A stretch of DNA of 64,000 nucleotides from Flavobacteriales bacterium (GCA_016788295.1 JAEUSY010000041.1:62001-126000); one strand, 5' to 3'. Counted from the stretch's first letter, positions 24,464 through 33,555 are shown. A program made the numbers and translations. Notes: generated from the letters alone by a model not told the origin.

Positions 24464-27436
24464 ATGCGCCACTTTCTTCTCGCGCTTGCGGCTGCTCCTG
24501 TCCTCTTGTGCGCCCAGGTCGATCTCCCCGTCTTCGGCAAGCAGCAGGTCATCAACGGCTACGCGAAGGATGTGGAGGGCGAGGTGCTCTCCTACTTCAG
24601 TGTGTACCCTGAGCATGCCACCACCGCGCTGCTTACGCGGTGCACGGATGGCACGAAGGCTATCGCGTGGGAGACTGCGGTGATGCCGAACTACCCGCAG
24701 GACGAGAACATCGAGTACTACTACTTCAGCTGGATCGCGGCGCACAACAGCACCACCAGTGGCGGCGACCGCTCGTTCGACCTCTATGTGAACGACACGA
24801 AGGCGCTCACCTTCACCACGCACCACAACTCGAAGCCCGGTTCATGGAGCGCCGCAGGAGCCGATAGCACCAAGCTGGTCTTCGAGTGCAGTAAGGCCGA
24901 CCGCCACGGCGATGCCCACGGCTTCGCGCATTTGCGGGTGCCACGGAAGTACATCACGCCCGGCCAACCGCTGCGGCTGAAGGTGGTGGGCCATGCGCAG
25001 AACAGCCACGACTGGTTCATGACCTTCCGTTACACGTTCGAGGAGAAGGTGGAGGCTGAAGCGCCGCCTTTCGCTTACCGCGAGCAACCCTACATGCGAC
25101 CGCTGTTCCTCACCGCGATGCACTTCGGTGCTCCCACAGAGGTCAACGTGCTGCTCAACGGTGAGAAGAGGCCGGCCTACACCGTTCAGTCAGGATTGCA
25201 GTTGATCGAGATTCCGATCGGCCTCAGTGGTCATGCTCGTGACCTGCGCGTCGAAGTTCGTATGGAGGGAGCCCTGATCTGCGATACGACCATTCGTGTG
25301 GAAGCCATCATCGACCGTGACATCCACCTGATCCACCACAGCCACACCGACATCGGCTACAGCCACTTGCAGGCCGAAGTGGAAGTGATCCAGAACAACA
25401 ACATCTGGAAGGCGCTGGAGCTGATCGACCGCACGAAGGATTATCCGGAGGGCAGCCGTTTCGTGTGGAATGTGGAGAGCCTCTGGGCCGTGGAGAACTT
25501 CCTGGGCATCGCGAGCGAAAGGGACAAGCAACGTTTCATTTCTGCGGTGAAGGCAGGCAGCATCGCCCTCAGCGCGAACTACGCCAACATCCTCACCGGC
25601 CTCTGCACGCCCGAGGAGATGCACTGGATCGTGGAGTACGCCGATTCATTGCGCACGTGGTACGACCTGCCGATCACCAGCGCCATGCAGACCGATATCC
25701 CCGGTATGAGCTGGAGCATGGTGGACGCCTACACCGCGCATGGCATCCGCTACCTGAGCCAGGGTCCGAACTACATCCCCGACATGCCCGATGGCGGCGA
25801 CCGCATCGGCAGCACACTGCGCGAACAAGGCGACAAGCCCTACTGGTGGAAGGGCACGACCGGTCGCGACAGCATCCTGGTGTGGACGGCCGGTCAGGGC
25901 TACGGCGGCTGGCACGGCTACACGGCCGGGGCCATCCAGGAACGCGGCACGCGGAAGATCGCCGCCTACATGAACGAGCTCGCCGCGAAGGGCTATCCCT
26001 ACGATATGGTGCAGTGGCGCTACAACATCGTGAGCGATAACGGCCCGGTGGACAGCACCCTCAGCGATTTCGTGCGCGAATGGAACGAGAAGTACGCTTC
26101 ACCCCGGCTGATCATCTCCAACGTGGGCGACATGATGGCGGAGTTCGACAAGAAGTACGGGAAGCAGCCCCCCACCTGGAGCGGCGACTTCACGCCCTAT
26201 TGGGAGGATGGCGCGTACAGCACGGCTAAGGAAGAGGGCGATGTGCGTGTGCTCAGTGCGCGGCTCACCAACCTGATCGACGCGGCGAAGATCCTCAACA
26301 AGCCCATCGACCCGCACCTGCTCTACCGCGCCAAGCGCAACATCGTGATGTGGCACGAGCACACTTGGGGCGCGTGGTGCAGCATCAGCGATCCGGACAG
26401 TCATTTCACCACCGACCAGTGGCGGGTGAAGAAGGCGTTCGCGGATAGTGCGGGGTGGTATGTGAATGCGATCGAGCAAGCACTTGTTCCAGTTGCAGAG
26501 GATGACAGGATTTGGGTGCTCAACGCTCTTGACCACCCAAGAATTTCGATGATGAAGTTCGCTGATGAGAAGAGAACAGTTACCCATATGCGTGATGGTC
26601 GCCATCCGGTCGATAGTCAACGTGATTACTCGGGATATGAGGAGTTTCAAGTGCGCATGCGTAAGCAGTCGATCTGGGGCCATTGGGCTAAATGGGGCAG
26701 ACGGAAGAAACCTGATTCATTTCAAGGTGAGGCACCCAAGGCTGATTGGCTGAGGTTTGACCTGAACTACGTTGAGGGGCTTTCACCAGACAGTATCGTT
26801 GCTGAACACATGGATTGCGTCGAAGGTTTGTCCAGTGGCAGACTCGTCGACCGCAAAGTCGGACATGGGACTATCTCCGGAGCGCTCAACTATGACCTAG
26901 TTGTTTCGGTCTACCCAAGACATGTTCACGCCCAACTTGTGATCAAGCAGAAGAAAGCCATCCGCGACAAAGAATCCCTCCACCTCGCTCTCCCCTTCAA
27001 CATTCCCAACGCCACCGTCCGCCTCGGCATCGGCGATACCTGCGTAACGCCCGAGAGCGGCCGCATTCCCGGTAGCAACAACGACTTCTTCTGCGCCCAG
27101 CGCTGGATCGACGTGAGCAACGACAGCATGGGTGTCACCATCGTGTGCCCGCAAGGCGCGTTGTGGGAAGTGGGCGAAATGGTGGACGAGCGCAAGGTGA
27201 ACCCCGGTCGCGGGACCAACCCGGAGATGTACAAAGCCTGGAAGACCGAGGCGAAGAGCAGCAGCACCATCTACCTCTACGCCCTCAACAACTACTGGCA
27301 CACCAACTTCAAGGCCGACCAGGAAGGCCCCATCACCTTCGACCTCTACCTGAAGATGCACGGGCCTTTCAAGCTGGAGGAGGCCCGGCGTTTCGGGCTG
27401 GAGATGACGCGGCCGTTGATCATGTGGTGGAAGTAG
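24464..27436 (+). CDS. glycoside hydrolase family 38-like (alpha-mannosidase) secreted enzyme
   Basis: A 990-residue protein with a signal peptide (1-18), an N-terminal beta domain (~20-270), the GH38 catalytic barrel from about residue 280, with IHHSHTDIGYSH (~288-299, metal-binding His and Asp) and MQTDIPGMSW (~407-416, candidate nucleophile Asp), then the central helical and C-terminal beta domains. GH38 enzymes cleave alpha-mannosides and use zinc or another divalent metal. Between about 26470 and 26960 GC content and codon choice fall sharply, then return to normal. Both ends are flanked by the 112-bp repeat. Family is clear; substrate is not. Confidence 0.85.
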   Translation: MRHFLLALAAAPVLLCAQVDLPVFGKQQVINGYAKDVEGEVLSYFSVYPEHATTALLTRCTDGTKAIAWETAVMPNYPQDENIEYYYFSWIAAHNSTTSGGDRSFDLYVNDTKALTFTTHHNSKPGSWSAAGADSTKLVFECSKADRHGDAHGFAHLRVPRKYITPGQPLRLKVVGHAQNSHDWFMTFRYTFEEKVEAEAPPFAYREQPYMRPLFLTAMHFGAPTEVNVLLNGEKRPAYTVQSGLQLIEIPIGLSGHARDLRVEVRMEGALICDTTIRVEAIIDRDIHLIHHSHTDIGYSHLQAEVEVIQNNNIWKALELIDRTKDYPEGSRFVWNVESLWAVENFLGIASERDKQRFISAVKAGSIALSANYANILTGLCTPEEMHWIVEYADSLRTWYDLPITSAMQTDIPGMSWSMVDAYTAHGIRYLSQGPNYIPDMPDGGDRIGSTLREQGDKPYWWKGTTGRDSILVWTAGQGYGGWHGYTAGAIQERGTRKIAAYMNELAAKGYPYDMVQWRYNIVSDNGPVDSTLSDFVREWNEKYASPRLIISNVGDMMAEFDKKYGKQPPTWSGDFTPYWEDGAYSTAKEEGDVRVLSARLTNLIDAAKILNKPIDPHLLYRAKRNIVMWHEHTWGAWCSISDPDSHFTTDQWRVKKAFADSAGWYVNAIEQALVPVAEDDRIWVLNALDHPRISMMKFADEKRTVTHMRDGRHPVDSQRDYSGYEEFQVRMRKQSIWGHWAKWGRRKKPDSFQGEAPKADWLRFDLNYVEGLSPDSIVAEHMDCVEGLSSGRLVDRKVGHGTISGALNYDLVVSVYPRHVHAQLVIKQKKAIRDKESLHLALPFNIPNATVRLGIGDTCVTPESGRIPGSNNDFFCAQRWIDVSNDSMGVTIVCPQGALWEVGEMVDERKVNPGRGTNPEMYKAWKTEAKSSSTIYLYALNNYWHTNFKADQEGPITFDLYLKMHGPFKLEEARRFGLEMTRPLIMWWK

Positions 27437-27512
27437 GAGAACTCACCGCCAAGACGCGAAGAGCGCAAAGTTGAATGCACTCCCTTGGCGTGCTTTGCGT
27501 CTTTGCGATGAA
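27401..27512. repeat. direct repeat copy 2 (112 bp)
   Basis: Covers the last 36 bases of the GH38 gene and the intergenic stretch up to the SUI1 gene; matches copy 1 at 24327-24438 in register. It carries the same CTTTGCG-type imperfect inverted repeat. Confidence 0.9.
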
Positions 27513-27522
27513 TATTCGCAGG

Positions 27523-27858
27523 ATGAAGAAGCGCCCCACCCTCTCCGACCTCGGTGGCCTGGTATACAGCACCAACAAGGGCCTGAGCACCGAACGGGAG
27601 CCCGCCACGCTGCCCCCGCCCCAGCAGGACCTCCGCATCCACCTGGACCGCCTGAAGGGCAACAAGGAGGTGACGCGCATCGTGGGTTTCGTGGGCAAGC
27701 CCGGCGACCTGGATGATCTGGGCCGCGCGTTGAAGAGCAAGTGCGGCGTGGGCGGCAACACCAAGGACGGTGTGATCCTGCTGCAGGGCGACCACCGGGA
27801 TAAGGTGATGGCGTATCTGGCCGAGAAAGGGTACAAGGCCAAGAAAGCAGGCGGATGA
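27523..27858 (+). CDS. SUI1/eIF1-family translation initiation factor (YciH-like)
   Basis: About 111 residues starting at ATG 27523. The SUI1 domain occupies the C-terminal ~75 residues: LKGNKEVTRIVGFVGKPGDL, then LGRALKSKCGVGGNTKDGVI with the GVGG(S/N)xKDG signature, then LQGDHRDKVMAYLAEKGYKAKK. Bacterial members (YciH) bind the small ribosomal subunit and affect start-codon fidelity. Longer in-frame starts lie in the repeat and are not used. It overlaps the next gene by ATGA. Confidence 0.9.
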   Translation: MKKRPTLSDLGGLVYSTNKGLSTEREPATLPPPQQDLRIHLDRLKGNKEVTRIVGFVGKPGDLDDLGRALKSKCGVGGNTKDGVILLQGDHRDKVMAYLAEKGYKAKKAGG

Positions 27859-28121
27859 GAACCACACGTTCACGCTACCCAAGCCCGAAGATCCCGCAAT
27901 GCCCGGACTGCAAGGTGGACATGGAACCTGGCCTGATACCGGACAACTGGAACGCCATCTACACCGACCAGAGTTCCTGGGTGCAAGGCAAACCAGAGGA
28001 CAGCTTATTCACCGGCCTGAAGCTCAGCGGTCGCATGGTCTTCCCGATTTCCGCATTCCGCTGCTCAAAATGCGGTCTACTTCGGAACTACGCATTCAAG
28101 CCAAGCCAAAGGCATGGCTGA
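27855..28121 (+). CDS. small zinc-ribbon protein (DUF6487-like)
   Basis: An 88-residue protein with two CxxC pairs, CPDC near residue 16 and CSKC near residue 70, separated by MEPGLIPD and a GLKLSGRMVFPISAFRC segment. This pattern fits small PF20097-type zinc-ribbon proteins of unknown function. Coupled to SUI1 by ATGA overlap. Confidence 0.7.
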   Translation: MRTTRSRYPSPKIPQCPDCKVDMEPGLIPDNWNAIYTDQSSWVQGKPEDSLFTGLKLSGRMVFPISAFRCSKCGLLRNYAFKPSQRHG

Positions 28122-28278
28122 GCATGCCCTCGCTTAATAAGCGCTAACTAGAGTCCTTAAATGGGCGAACTGGGACACGCTCGTTGTCCGAACAATGCAA
28201 GCGCCCATGACGGTGACCCACTCTCAGCCCCCCCTTCAACGCCTACGTAAGTATTTCACATCTATCGGCGTGGCAGCC

Positions 28279-28344
28279 ACCCGCGATAAGGTGCTGGCCT
28301 ACCTCGCGAAGAAAGGGTACAAGGCTAAAAAGGCGGGAGGATAG
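28279..28344 (+). pseudogene. fossil 3' end of a second SUI1 gene
   Basis: These bases encode TRDKVLAYLAKKGYKAKKAGG then TAG, matching the end HRDKVMAYLAEKGYKAKKAGG of the intact SUI1 gene (27796-27858) almost residue for residue, with synonymous base changes. No start or upstream SUI1 domain is present. The GTG start of the GT87 gene lies 3 bases after the stop. It is the tail of a lost paralogue. Confidence 0.8.
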
Positions 28345-28347
28345 CAC

Positions 28348-29634
28348 GTGCATTCGTTCTCCATGGCCCACCTGTTCAGTCCGGGTACGCCCGGGTATCG
28401 CTGGAACATCGGCTCGCTGCTGATCGTGTTGGCGTGGGTTGTCACCATTGTGCTGATGCTCACGGGCCGCAACGACCTGGACATCTACCTTCACGCAGCA
28501 CACGACCTGCTGCACGGGCAGGACCCCTACACACAGCGCTACTTCGAGCACTATAACTTCTTCTACAGTCCGGTTTTCGCACTGCTGGTGGCGCCTCTGG
28601 GCGTTATCGGTGGCGTCGGGGCCAAAGCGGTCTGGGGCTTGGCCACGCTCCTGGCGGCGTTGCGCTGCCTGCATCTCCTGCTACGCTGGGCCGGCTTCAA
28701 CCGGCTACCACCCGCGCAGCAAGCGGCCATCACCTTCCTCACAGGGCTCTTCCTTTTCCAAGCGGTGCGCGACAACATCAACCTGTCGCAGGTGACCGTG
28801 TTATTGCTCTGGGCTTGCGTGGAAGGGCTGCACCGGATCGACCAGGGACGCGTATGGGTCGGGGCACTGCTCATTGCCTTGGCGCTGGATACCAAGCTGA
28901 TCCCCTTGGTGCTGCTGCCCTACCTGGCTTATCGGGGCCAGTGGCGCGCGCTGGTGGTCGTGGTCACCGGAGTGGTGGTGTTGCAGCTCGTCCCCCTGCT
29001 GGTCTTCGGGGTGGATGAAGGGCTCGCACTGTTGCGGTCGCGCTGGGCCTTGCTGGACCCTGCCACACCCCGCCATATCCTGGACGAGGAGGAGCCCTCC
29101 ATGATCTCGTGGGGTTCCCTCCTTTCGGCCTACCTGAGCACCGAAGGCGGTAATGTGAACACGCTGGATGCGCCCCGGAACCTCGCCCGAATGTCGCTCC
29201 AGCAGATCACGGCGCTGGTGTGGACGGGAAGGCTGTTGCTGGCGCTGATCACGCTGTACTTCCTGCGCTGGCCACCGTTCCGTGCCGCTGCCACACCGAT
29301 GCACCGTTTCCGCGAGTTGGGCTACTTGTTCGCGTGCACCATCCTGCTCTTCCCGCACCAACGGCCCTACTCGCTCTTCCTCGCGGCACCTGCGGTGGTT
29401 TGGCTTTGCCGCTACGCCGTGGTGATGACAAAGGGCAAAGGCGCACGGTCCTACGCAGTGCTGGCCGGAGCGATCCTCATCTACCTGGGCATGAACGCGA
29501 ACCTGATCGCCGGTGAGTGGGCGCACTATTACGACCACTACAAGCTGCTCTCGTTCGTGGTGCTGCTGCTGTTGGTGCTGTTGGCCCGGATCACGCCGGA
29601 ACGTATGGCGCATGTTGACCAGCGTCCCGACTGA
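28348..29634 (+). CDS. GT87-family (DUF2029) membrane glycosyltransferase
   Basis: About 428 residues (GTG 28348; ATG 28363 is an equally good start). It is a polytopic membrane protein with about ten helices. The GT87 pattern is visible: an Asp after the first helix (GRNDLDIYLHAAHDLLHGQDPYT), then FFYSPVFALLVAPLGVIGG, then TKLIPLVLLPYLAYRGQWRA. GT87 enzymes use polyprenyl-phosphate mannose to mannosylate extracytoplasmic glycans. Acceptor here is unknown. The next gene follows 15 bases later. Confidence 0.85.
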   Translation: MHSFSMAHLFSPGTPGYRWNIGSLLIVLAWVVTIVLMLTGRNDLDIYLHAAHDLLHGQDPYTQRYFEHYNFFYSPVFALLVAPLGVIGGVGAKAVWGLATLLAALRCLHLLLRWAGFNRLPPAQQAAITFLTGLFLFQAVRDNINLSQVTVLLLWACVEGLHRIDQGRVWVGALLIALALDTKLIPLVLLPYLAYRGQWRALVVVVTGVVVLQLVPLLVFGVDEGLALLRSRWALLDPATPRHILDEEEPSMISWGSLLSAYLSTEGGNVNTLDAPRNLARMSLQQITALVWTGRLLLALITLYFLRWPPFRAAATPMHRFRELGYLFACTILLFPHQRPYSLFLAAPAVVWLCRYAVVMTKGKGARSYAVLAGAILIYLGMNANLIAGEWAHYYDHYKLLSFVVLLLLVLLARITPERMAHVDQRPD

Positions 29635-29649
29635 ACGGACCTTTACGCC

Positions 29650-30156
29650 ATGCCCGCGCGCAAGATGACCACCTACCGTTTCACCGCTCCGTTGGAGCGC
29701 ACCACCGGTCGCATGGCGTGGCACTACGTGGAATTCCCGCACGACGTGTTGGAGCTCTTCGGCAAACGCGGCGATGTGCGCGTGCAGTGCCTGATCAACG
29801 GCGTGGCCACCGACCGCGCCCTGATGCCCACGAAGAGCGGATACCACATCCTCATCCTGGGCACCGACCTGCGCAGGAAGGCCGGTATCCGGAAACTGGG
29901 CGATCCCGTGAACGTGGAGCTGTGGCTTCACCCCGACCCCGACCGCATCGACATCCCCGAAGCGCTGGCCGATACACTGGACTTCATGCCCGAGATGAAG
30001 GCTGCGTGGGACAAGCTGACACCCGGCATGAAGCGCAGTATGTGCTACTGGGTGGGCAGCGCCAAGACCGAGGCCACACAGGCCAAACGCGTGGCCGAGC
30101 TGCTGCGCCGCTTCGAGACGGGCGACTTCCAAGTGGGACGACCGACGAAGAAGTAG
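29650..30156 (+). CDS. DUF1905 + OmdA (YdeI-like) domain protein
   Basis: A 168-residue soluble protein. The first ~95 residues fit DUF1905 (YRFTAPLERTTGRMAWHYVEFP, then LGDPVNVELWLHPDPD) and the rest fits the bacteriocin-protection YdeI/OmpD-associated domain (IPEALADTLDFMPEMKAAWDKL, then GMKRSMCYWVGSAKTEATQAKRVAELL). This pairing is common in Bacteroidota; the biochemical role is not established. Confidence 0.85.
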   Translation: MPARKMTTYRFTAPLERTTGRMAWHYVEFPHDVLELFGKRGDVRVQCLINGVATDRALMPTKSGYHILILGTDLRRKAGIRKLGDPVNVELWLHPDPDRIDIPEALADTLDFMPEMKAAWDKLTPGMKRSMCYWVGSAKTEATQAKRVAELLRRFETGDFQVGRPTKK

Positions 30157-30158
30157 GA

Positions 30159-30836
30159 TCAAGCCTCGAACACCAGGCTCTCGGGACTGGCGCCAAGTTC
30201 CACCAACATCCGTTGCAGATCGCCCACGAACTCCGGCGGACCGCACAGGTAGAAATGCTGGTCGAAGTCCTGCACCAAAGTGATCAGCGTGTCCTTGTCG
30301 ATGCGCCGATCGCGGAAACCGATCACGCCCTGTCGGGTGAAGGTCTTCAGGAAGTTGCGCCCCAGCATGGCGGTGAGTTCCTCCTCCATGATCACATCAC
30401 CAGCGGACTTGTTGGAGTACACCAGCGTGTTGCCCTTTAGGCGACCCTCCTTGTGCAATTGCCTGAAGATGGCGAGGAAGGGCGTGATGCCCGCACCGCC
30501 CGCGAAGAAGAAGCCAGGGCCCTTGTAGGTGATGGTGCCGAAGACCTCGTGCAGCAACAACGCATCGCCCTTGCGCAGCAACGCCATCTGTTGGGTGACG
30601 CCCTTGTGCTCGGGGTAGATCTTCACGATCAGCTCCAGCGTGCGCGCCGAGGGAAGATTGGTGAAGGTGAAGGCCCTTTGCTCATCGCGCGATCCGTCCC
30701 TATCGATGGACACCATGCAGCCCTGTCCCGGGATGAACCGAAAGCCTTTGGGCTTGGTGAGCACGAAGCGTTTCACATCGAGCGTGACGTATTCCGTCTT
30801 GAGGATGGTGACCCGTTGTCCGCTCATGCGTTCCAA
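30159..30836 (-). CDS. ferredoxin-NADP+ reductase-like flavoprotein
   Basis: A 225-residue oxidoreductase of the FNR superfamily. It has an FAD-binding barrel with RAFTFTN (RxYS-like, ~residues 53-59) and the NAD(P)-binding half with FAGGAGITPF (~110-119), LVYSNKS and the C-terminal-proximal YLCGPP (~195-200). There is no ferredoxin [2Fe-2S] extension. It lies 3 bases after the SdiA-regulated-like gene and is probably co-transcribed with it. Electron partner unknown. Confidence 0.85.
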   Translation of the reverse strand: MERMSGQRVTILKTEYVTLDVKRFVLTKPKGFRFIPGQGCMVSIDRDGSRDEQRAFTFTNLPSARTLELIVKIYPEHKGVTQQMALLRKGDALLLHEVFGTITYKGPGFFFAGGAGITPFLAIFRQLHKEGRLKGNTLVYSNKSAGDVIMEEELTAMLGRNFLKTFTRQGVIGFRDRRIDKDTLITLVQDFDQHFYLCGPPEFVGDLQRMLVELGASPESLVFEA

Positions 30837-30839
30837 TGA

Positions 30840-31730
30840 TCAATGATCGGACCGCCCTGTGCTCATCCTCCGATAGCGAACGATGTTCGGTGCCGTTCCC
30901 TTGCCCTCGTTGGAAATGAGCAGATCGCCCTGGGGCAGGAAGGTGATGCCTTCCGGCTTGGGGAACAGCTTGGCATCCAATTGTTGCAGGTGAACGAGTT
31001 CCCCTTTACGATCCACGACCAAGAGGACCCGGTCCACTGCACTGAGGAGGTAGTACAGATCACTACGTGGATCCACTGCCACTGAGGAAAACCGCAGTTT
31101 CAGCGCTGGCACTTCTCGACCATTGTCGGTGGTGCGCATGGGCACGGAAAACCCCTTGCTCCGGGCCTGTGCCACCGATCGATCCACGGACAAGGTGAGC
31201 ACGGGCTCGGCCAATGCCACGTTCCGCTTCGGGTCGAAGGCGTACAGCACGCGTTTGTCCCGTACATCCGGGGCGCCCTTCTCAATATCCTTGGGCGAGA
31301 CCAGCACCAGTTGCATACGTTCGTCGAATCCCAATCCTTCGATGTTGCGGTTGGGCAGGTCCAATCGGAACGTATCGGAAACGTGCACGACATCGCCCTT
31401 CAAGGACATGCGATAGACCAGGCCATCGCTCCGCAAGGCATAATAGACCGACCCTACACGCGTCAACCCTTCCAGATCACCGGGATGACCAAATGAAAAC
31501 CGTCGCACGATCGTTCCCTTTCGCAGATCGAACAAGTACATCATCGCGGCCTCATCGTGCAGGCACGCAATGGTCATGGAATCCACATCCGTGAGGGCGC
31601 TTACTTCCAGCAGTTCCGGTGGCAACGGGTATACACGCGAAGGTCGCTGAAGATCATAAGGCAATTGGGCCACCGCCGTTAGGCTAACGACCATGGCTAC
31701 CAGACCGGCGTATCGACGCCATGTGTTCAT
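30840..31730 (-). CDS. SdiA-regulated-like secreted beta-propeller protein
   Basis: A 296-residue protein with a signal peptide (1-22). The sequence fits the SdiA-regulated domain: PPELLEVSALTDVDSMTIAC, FGHPGDLEGLTRVGSVYYAL, NIEGLGFDERMQLVLVSPK, and KPEGITFLPQGDLLISNEGK, blades of a beta-propeller. Proteins of this kind are periplasmic or lipid-anchored with unknown substrate. ACCTTTG at 31736-31742 (- strand), 5 bases before the ATG, may be its -7 box. Confidence 0.75.
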   Translation of the reverse strand: MNTWRRYAGLVAMVVSLTAVAQLPYDLQRPSRVYPLPPELLEVSALTDVDSMTIACLHDEAAMMYLFDLRKGTIVRRFSFGHPGDLEGLTRVGSVYYALRSDGLVYRMSLKGDVVHVSDTFRLDLPNRNIEGLGFDERMQLVLVSPKDIEKGAPDVRDKRVLYAFDPKRNVALAEPVLTLSVDRSVAQARSKGFSVPMRTTDNGREVPALKLRFSSVAVDPRSDLYYLLSAVDRVLLVVDRKGELVHLQQLDAKLFPKPEGITFLPQGDLLISNEGKGTAPNIVRYRRMSTGRSDH

Positions 31731-31758
31731 TCCCGCAAAGGTCGGAAAGGTCGGTCGG

Positions 31759-32439
31759 TCAGGGCAGCCCTACCCAGTAGTCGGCCTTTTCCGGCTCGCA
31801 CACGGCGAACAGGGGCAGCTCCATTCCGGGGCGGATCAACAACAGTTCCCACGGATCGGCGATGAAGAGGTAGCGCTCTCCTTCCTTGGACAGTTCCAAG
31901 TGCAGCGCACGATCGTGGGCGCGTTCCGTTTGCGGCTTGCACAGGCCGGTGCGCAACAGAGCGCCTTCGCCCGTACCGGTGCGCTTCGTGAAGGTGCGGA
32001 TGTCCATGTACCCCATCAGCAGGTACTTTTCCAGCTGTTCAGCACGTTGCACGCGCCAGACATCGCGACCCGCATTGCGGCGCAGTTCGCGCACCGCATC
32101 GAACTGGGGTCCGGTGGGCTCGGTATAGGTCTCCTTGAAGGGTGCCTTGGGCGCGGGATCCGCCTGTAGATGCAGATAGAGCGATGCGCTCTTCTCCGGA
32201 CGCACGAGGATGAGCTCCTTGTCTGGGATGTACAACAGGAACTCCTCGCCCTTGGCCGTGGGCACGTAGCCGTGGTACCGCTGGTACTCGGCATTCTCCT
32301 CACGCCGCCTTAGGAGGCCGGTCCGCACCAAGGATCCCAGGCTGGCATACCTGCCCAGGAAGTCGGACAATTCCTCATAGCCCTGCTCCCTGGAGCGCAG
32401 GATCCTGTTCCACCTGGCTTCGAATACCGCCGCTGTCAT
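31759..32439 (-). CDS. unrecognised protein with two internal repeats
   Basis: About 226 residues from ATG 32439 (GTG at 32529 would add 30). I recognise no family. The protein has two halves with parallel layout: FLGRYASLGSLVRTGLLRRR ... YVPTAKGEEFLLYIPDKELILVRP, and YMDIRTFTKRTGTGEGALLRTGLC ... LHLELSKEGERYLFIADPWELLLIRP. Each has a winged-helix-like start and a beta-hairpin ending in L(I/L)RP. No signal peptide or membrane helix. A duplicated small domain, possibly regulatory, is likely. Confidence 0.6.
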   Translation of the reverse strand: MTAAVFEARWNRILRSREQGYEELSDFLGRYASLGSLVRTGLLRRREENAEYQRYHGYVPTAKGEEFLLYIPDKELILVRPEKSASLYLHLQADPAPKAPFKETYTEPTGPQFDAVRELRRNAGRDVWRVQRAEQLEKYLLMGYMDIRTFTKRTGTGEGALLRTGLCKPQTERAHDRALHLELSKEGERYLFIADPWELLLIRPGMELPLFAVCEPEKADYWVGLP

Positions 32440-32653
32440 GGTGCCAAGGTCCGGCGACCAAGGCCAGTGATCCAAGGGCCGCAACGCCTCTTTACCAAAC
32501 AGCCCGTGTTGATGGCGGACCGTGGACACACCATCGAACGGGCCTGATCCTGCTGATCCTCAGGAAGATCATGAACGACCTTCGCGGCCATTCACAACGC
32601 ATGGTTGATGAAATGACCGTTGGTCGCCGACCGGAAGGAATGATCGCGAACGC

Positions 32654-33508
32654 TCAGGGCAGCACCACGCGCCGCGTTTGCTGCGAGGTGGCGGTGGAGG
32701 CCCGCACCACCAGCAATTGGCCACGTAGCTGGTGCGCGGGCATGGACCACATGGCCTTGGTATCGCCCTGCACCGTGCGGCTGGCCAGCAAGGCACCATC
32801 CCTGCCGAAGACCTCGAAGGTGACCGGACCATCGGCCGCGCTGCCATAGCTCAGGAGCAGGCGTTCGCCGCTGGGGTCGGGCATTACGATCAACGGTGCG
32901 GAGTTCACGATCTCGGAAACACCGGAAGGCACGCTGCAAAGCACATCATCCACCAGGTTGGTGGCGCCAGGCGTACTGCAGCCCAAGCGAAAGTCGGCGT
33001 TGTTGTTATTGGTATCGGTGCCATCGGGCCAGCGGTTCAGGCTGCGGTCGTCAACGGCGTTCACATCCACGGCCGTGGTGCCAGTCCCTTCTGTGTAGCC
33101 TGTTACATCGCCGCCATAGCTCAGCATGTCCAGCACTTCATCCGTTTGTGTGTTCACCAAGGCAATGGCATCGGGCACGCCGTTCTGGATAAGGTTGGTG
33201 GCCGGTGTGGACACGTGTCCGCAGTTGGCCGTGGCCGCATTTGCGCAGATCACGAAATAGGCACCCGGTTCCAGTGCCGGCCACGAGGGTGACGAAATGG
33301 TGAGGTAGGTGGCCGGGGCTCCGGCTGCCCCGTTCACGAACACCAAGGCCAGATATTGCAGGGGAAAGGCCGTAGTGCCGATGTTCTTGATCTCGATGAA
33401 CTCAGCAGCATCGGAACCGGGCTGATCGTAGTCGACCTCATTGATCACCACTTGGGCGTTCAGCAGGCAAGGCAGAAGCACCGGGGCAAGTGCGGCGATG
33501 TGTTTCAT
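32654..33508 (-). CDS. secreted lamin-tail domain protein with probable T9SS sorting domain
   Basis: About 284 residues from ATG 33508, which gives a signal peptide (HIAALAPVLLPCLLNAQ). Residues ~20-150 are a lamin-tail domain (VVINEVDYDQPGSDAAEFIEIKN). The last ~75 residues (PLIVMPDPSGERLLLSYG ... VTFEVFGRDGALLASRTV ... LRGQLLVVRASTATSQQTRR) have the beta-sandwich pattern of type IX secretion C-terminal domains. TATCTTGG on the - strand 17 bases before the start may be a -7 box. Confidence 0.75.
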   Translation of the reverse strand: MKHIAALAPVLLPCLLNAQVVINEVDYDQPGSDAAEFIEIKNIGTTAFPLQYLALVFVNGAAGAPATYLTISSPSWPALEPGAYFVICANAATANCGHVSTPATNLIQNGVPDAIALVNTQTDEVLDMLSYGGDVTGYTEGTGTTAVDVNAVDDRSLNRWPDGTDTNNNNADFRLGCSTPGATNLVDDVLCSVPSGVSEIVNSAPLIVMPDPSGERLLLSYGSAADGPVTFEVFGRDGALLASRTVQGDTKAMWSMPAHQLRGQLLVVRASTATSQQTRRVVLP

Positions 33509-33555
33509 GGGATGCGAGTGGAATGCCAAGATAGCATCCCCTCCCATCCGATCCA

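Noticed and set aside
28122-28278. tRNA or small RNA gene before the SUI1 fossil
   Set aside because: No cloverleaf or strong hairpin with terminator was found.
28801-30246. 481-codon antisense open frame opposite the GT87 and YdeI-like genes
   Set aside because: It spans two well-supported + strand genes and has no family match.
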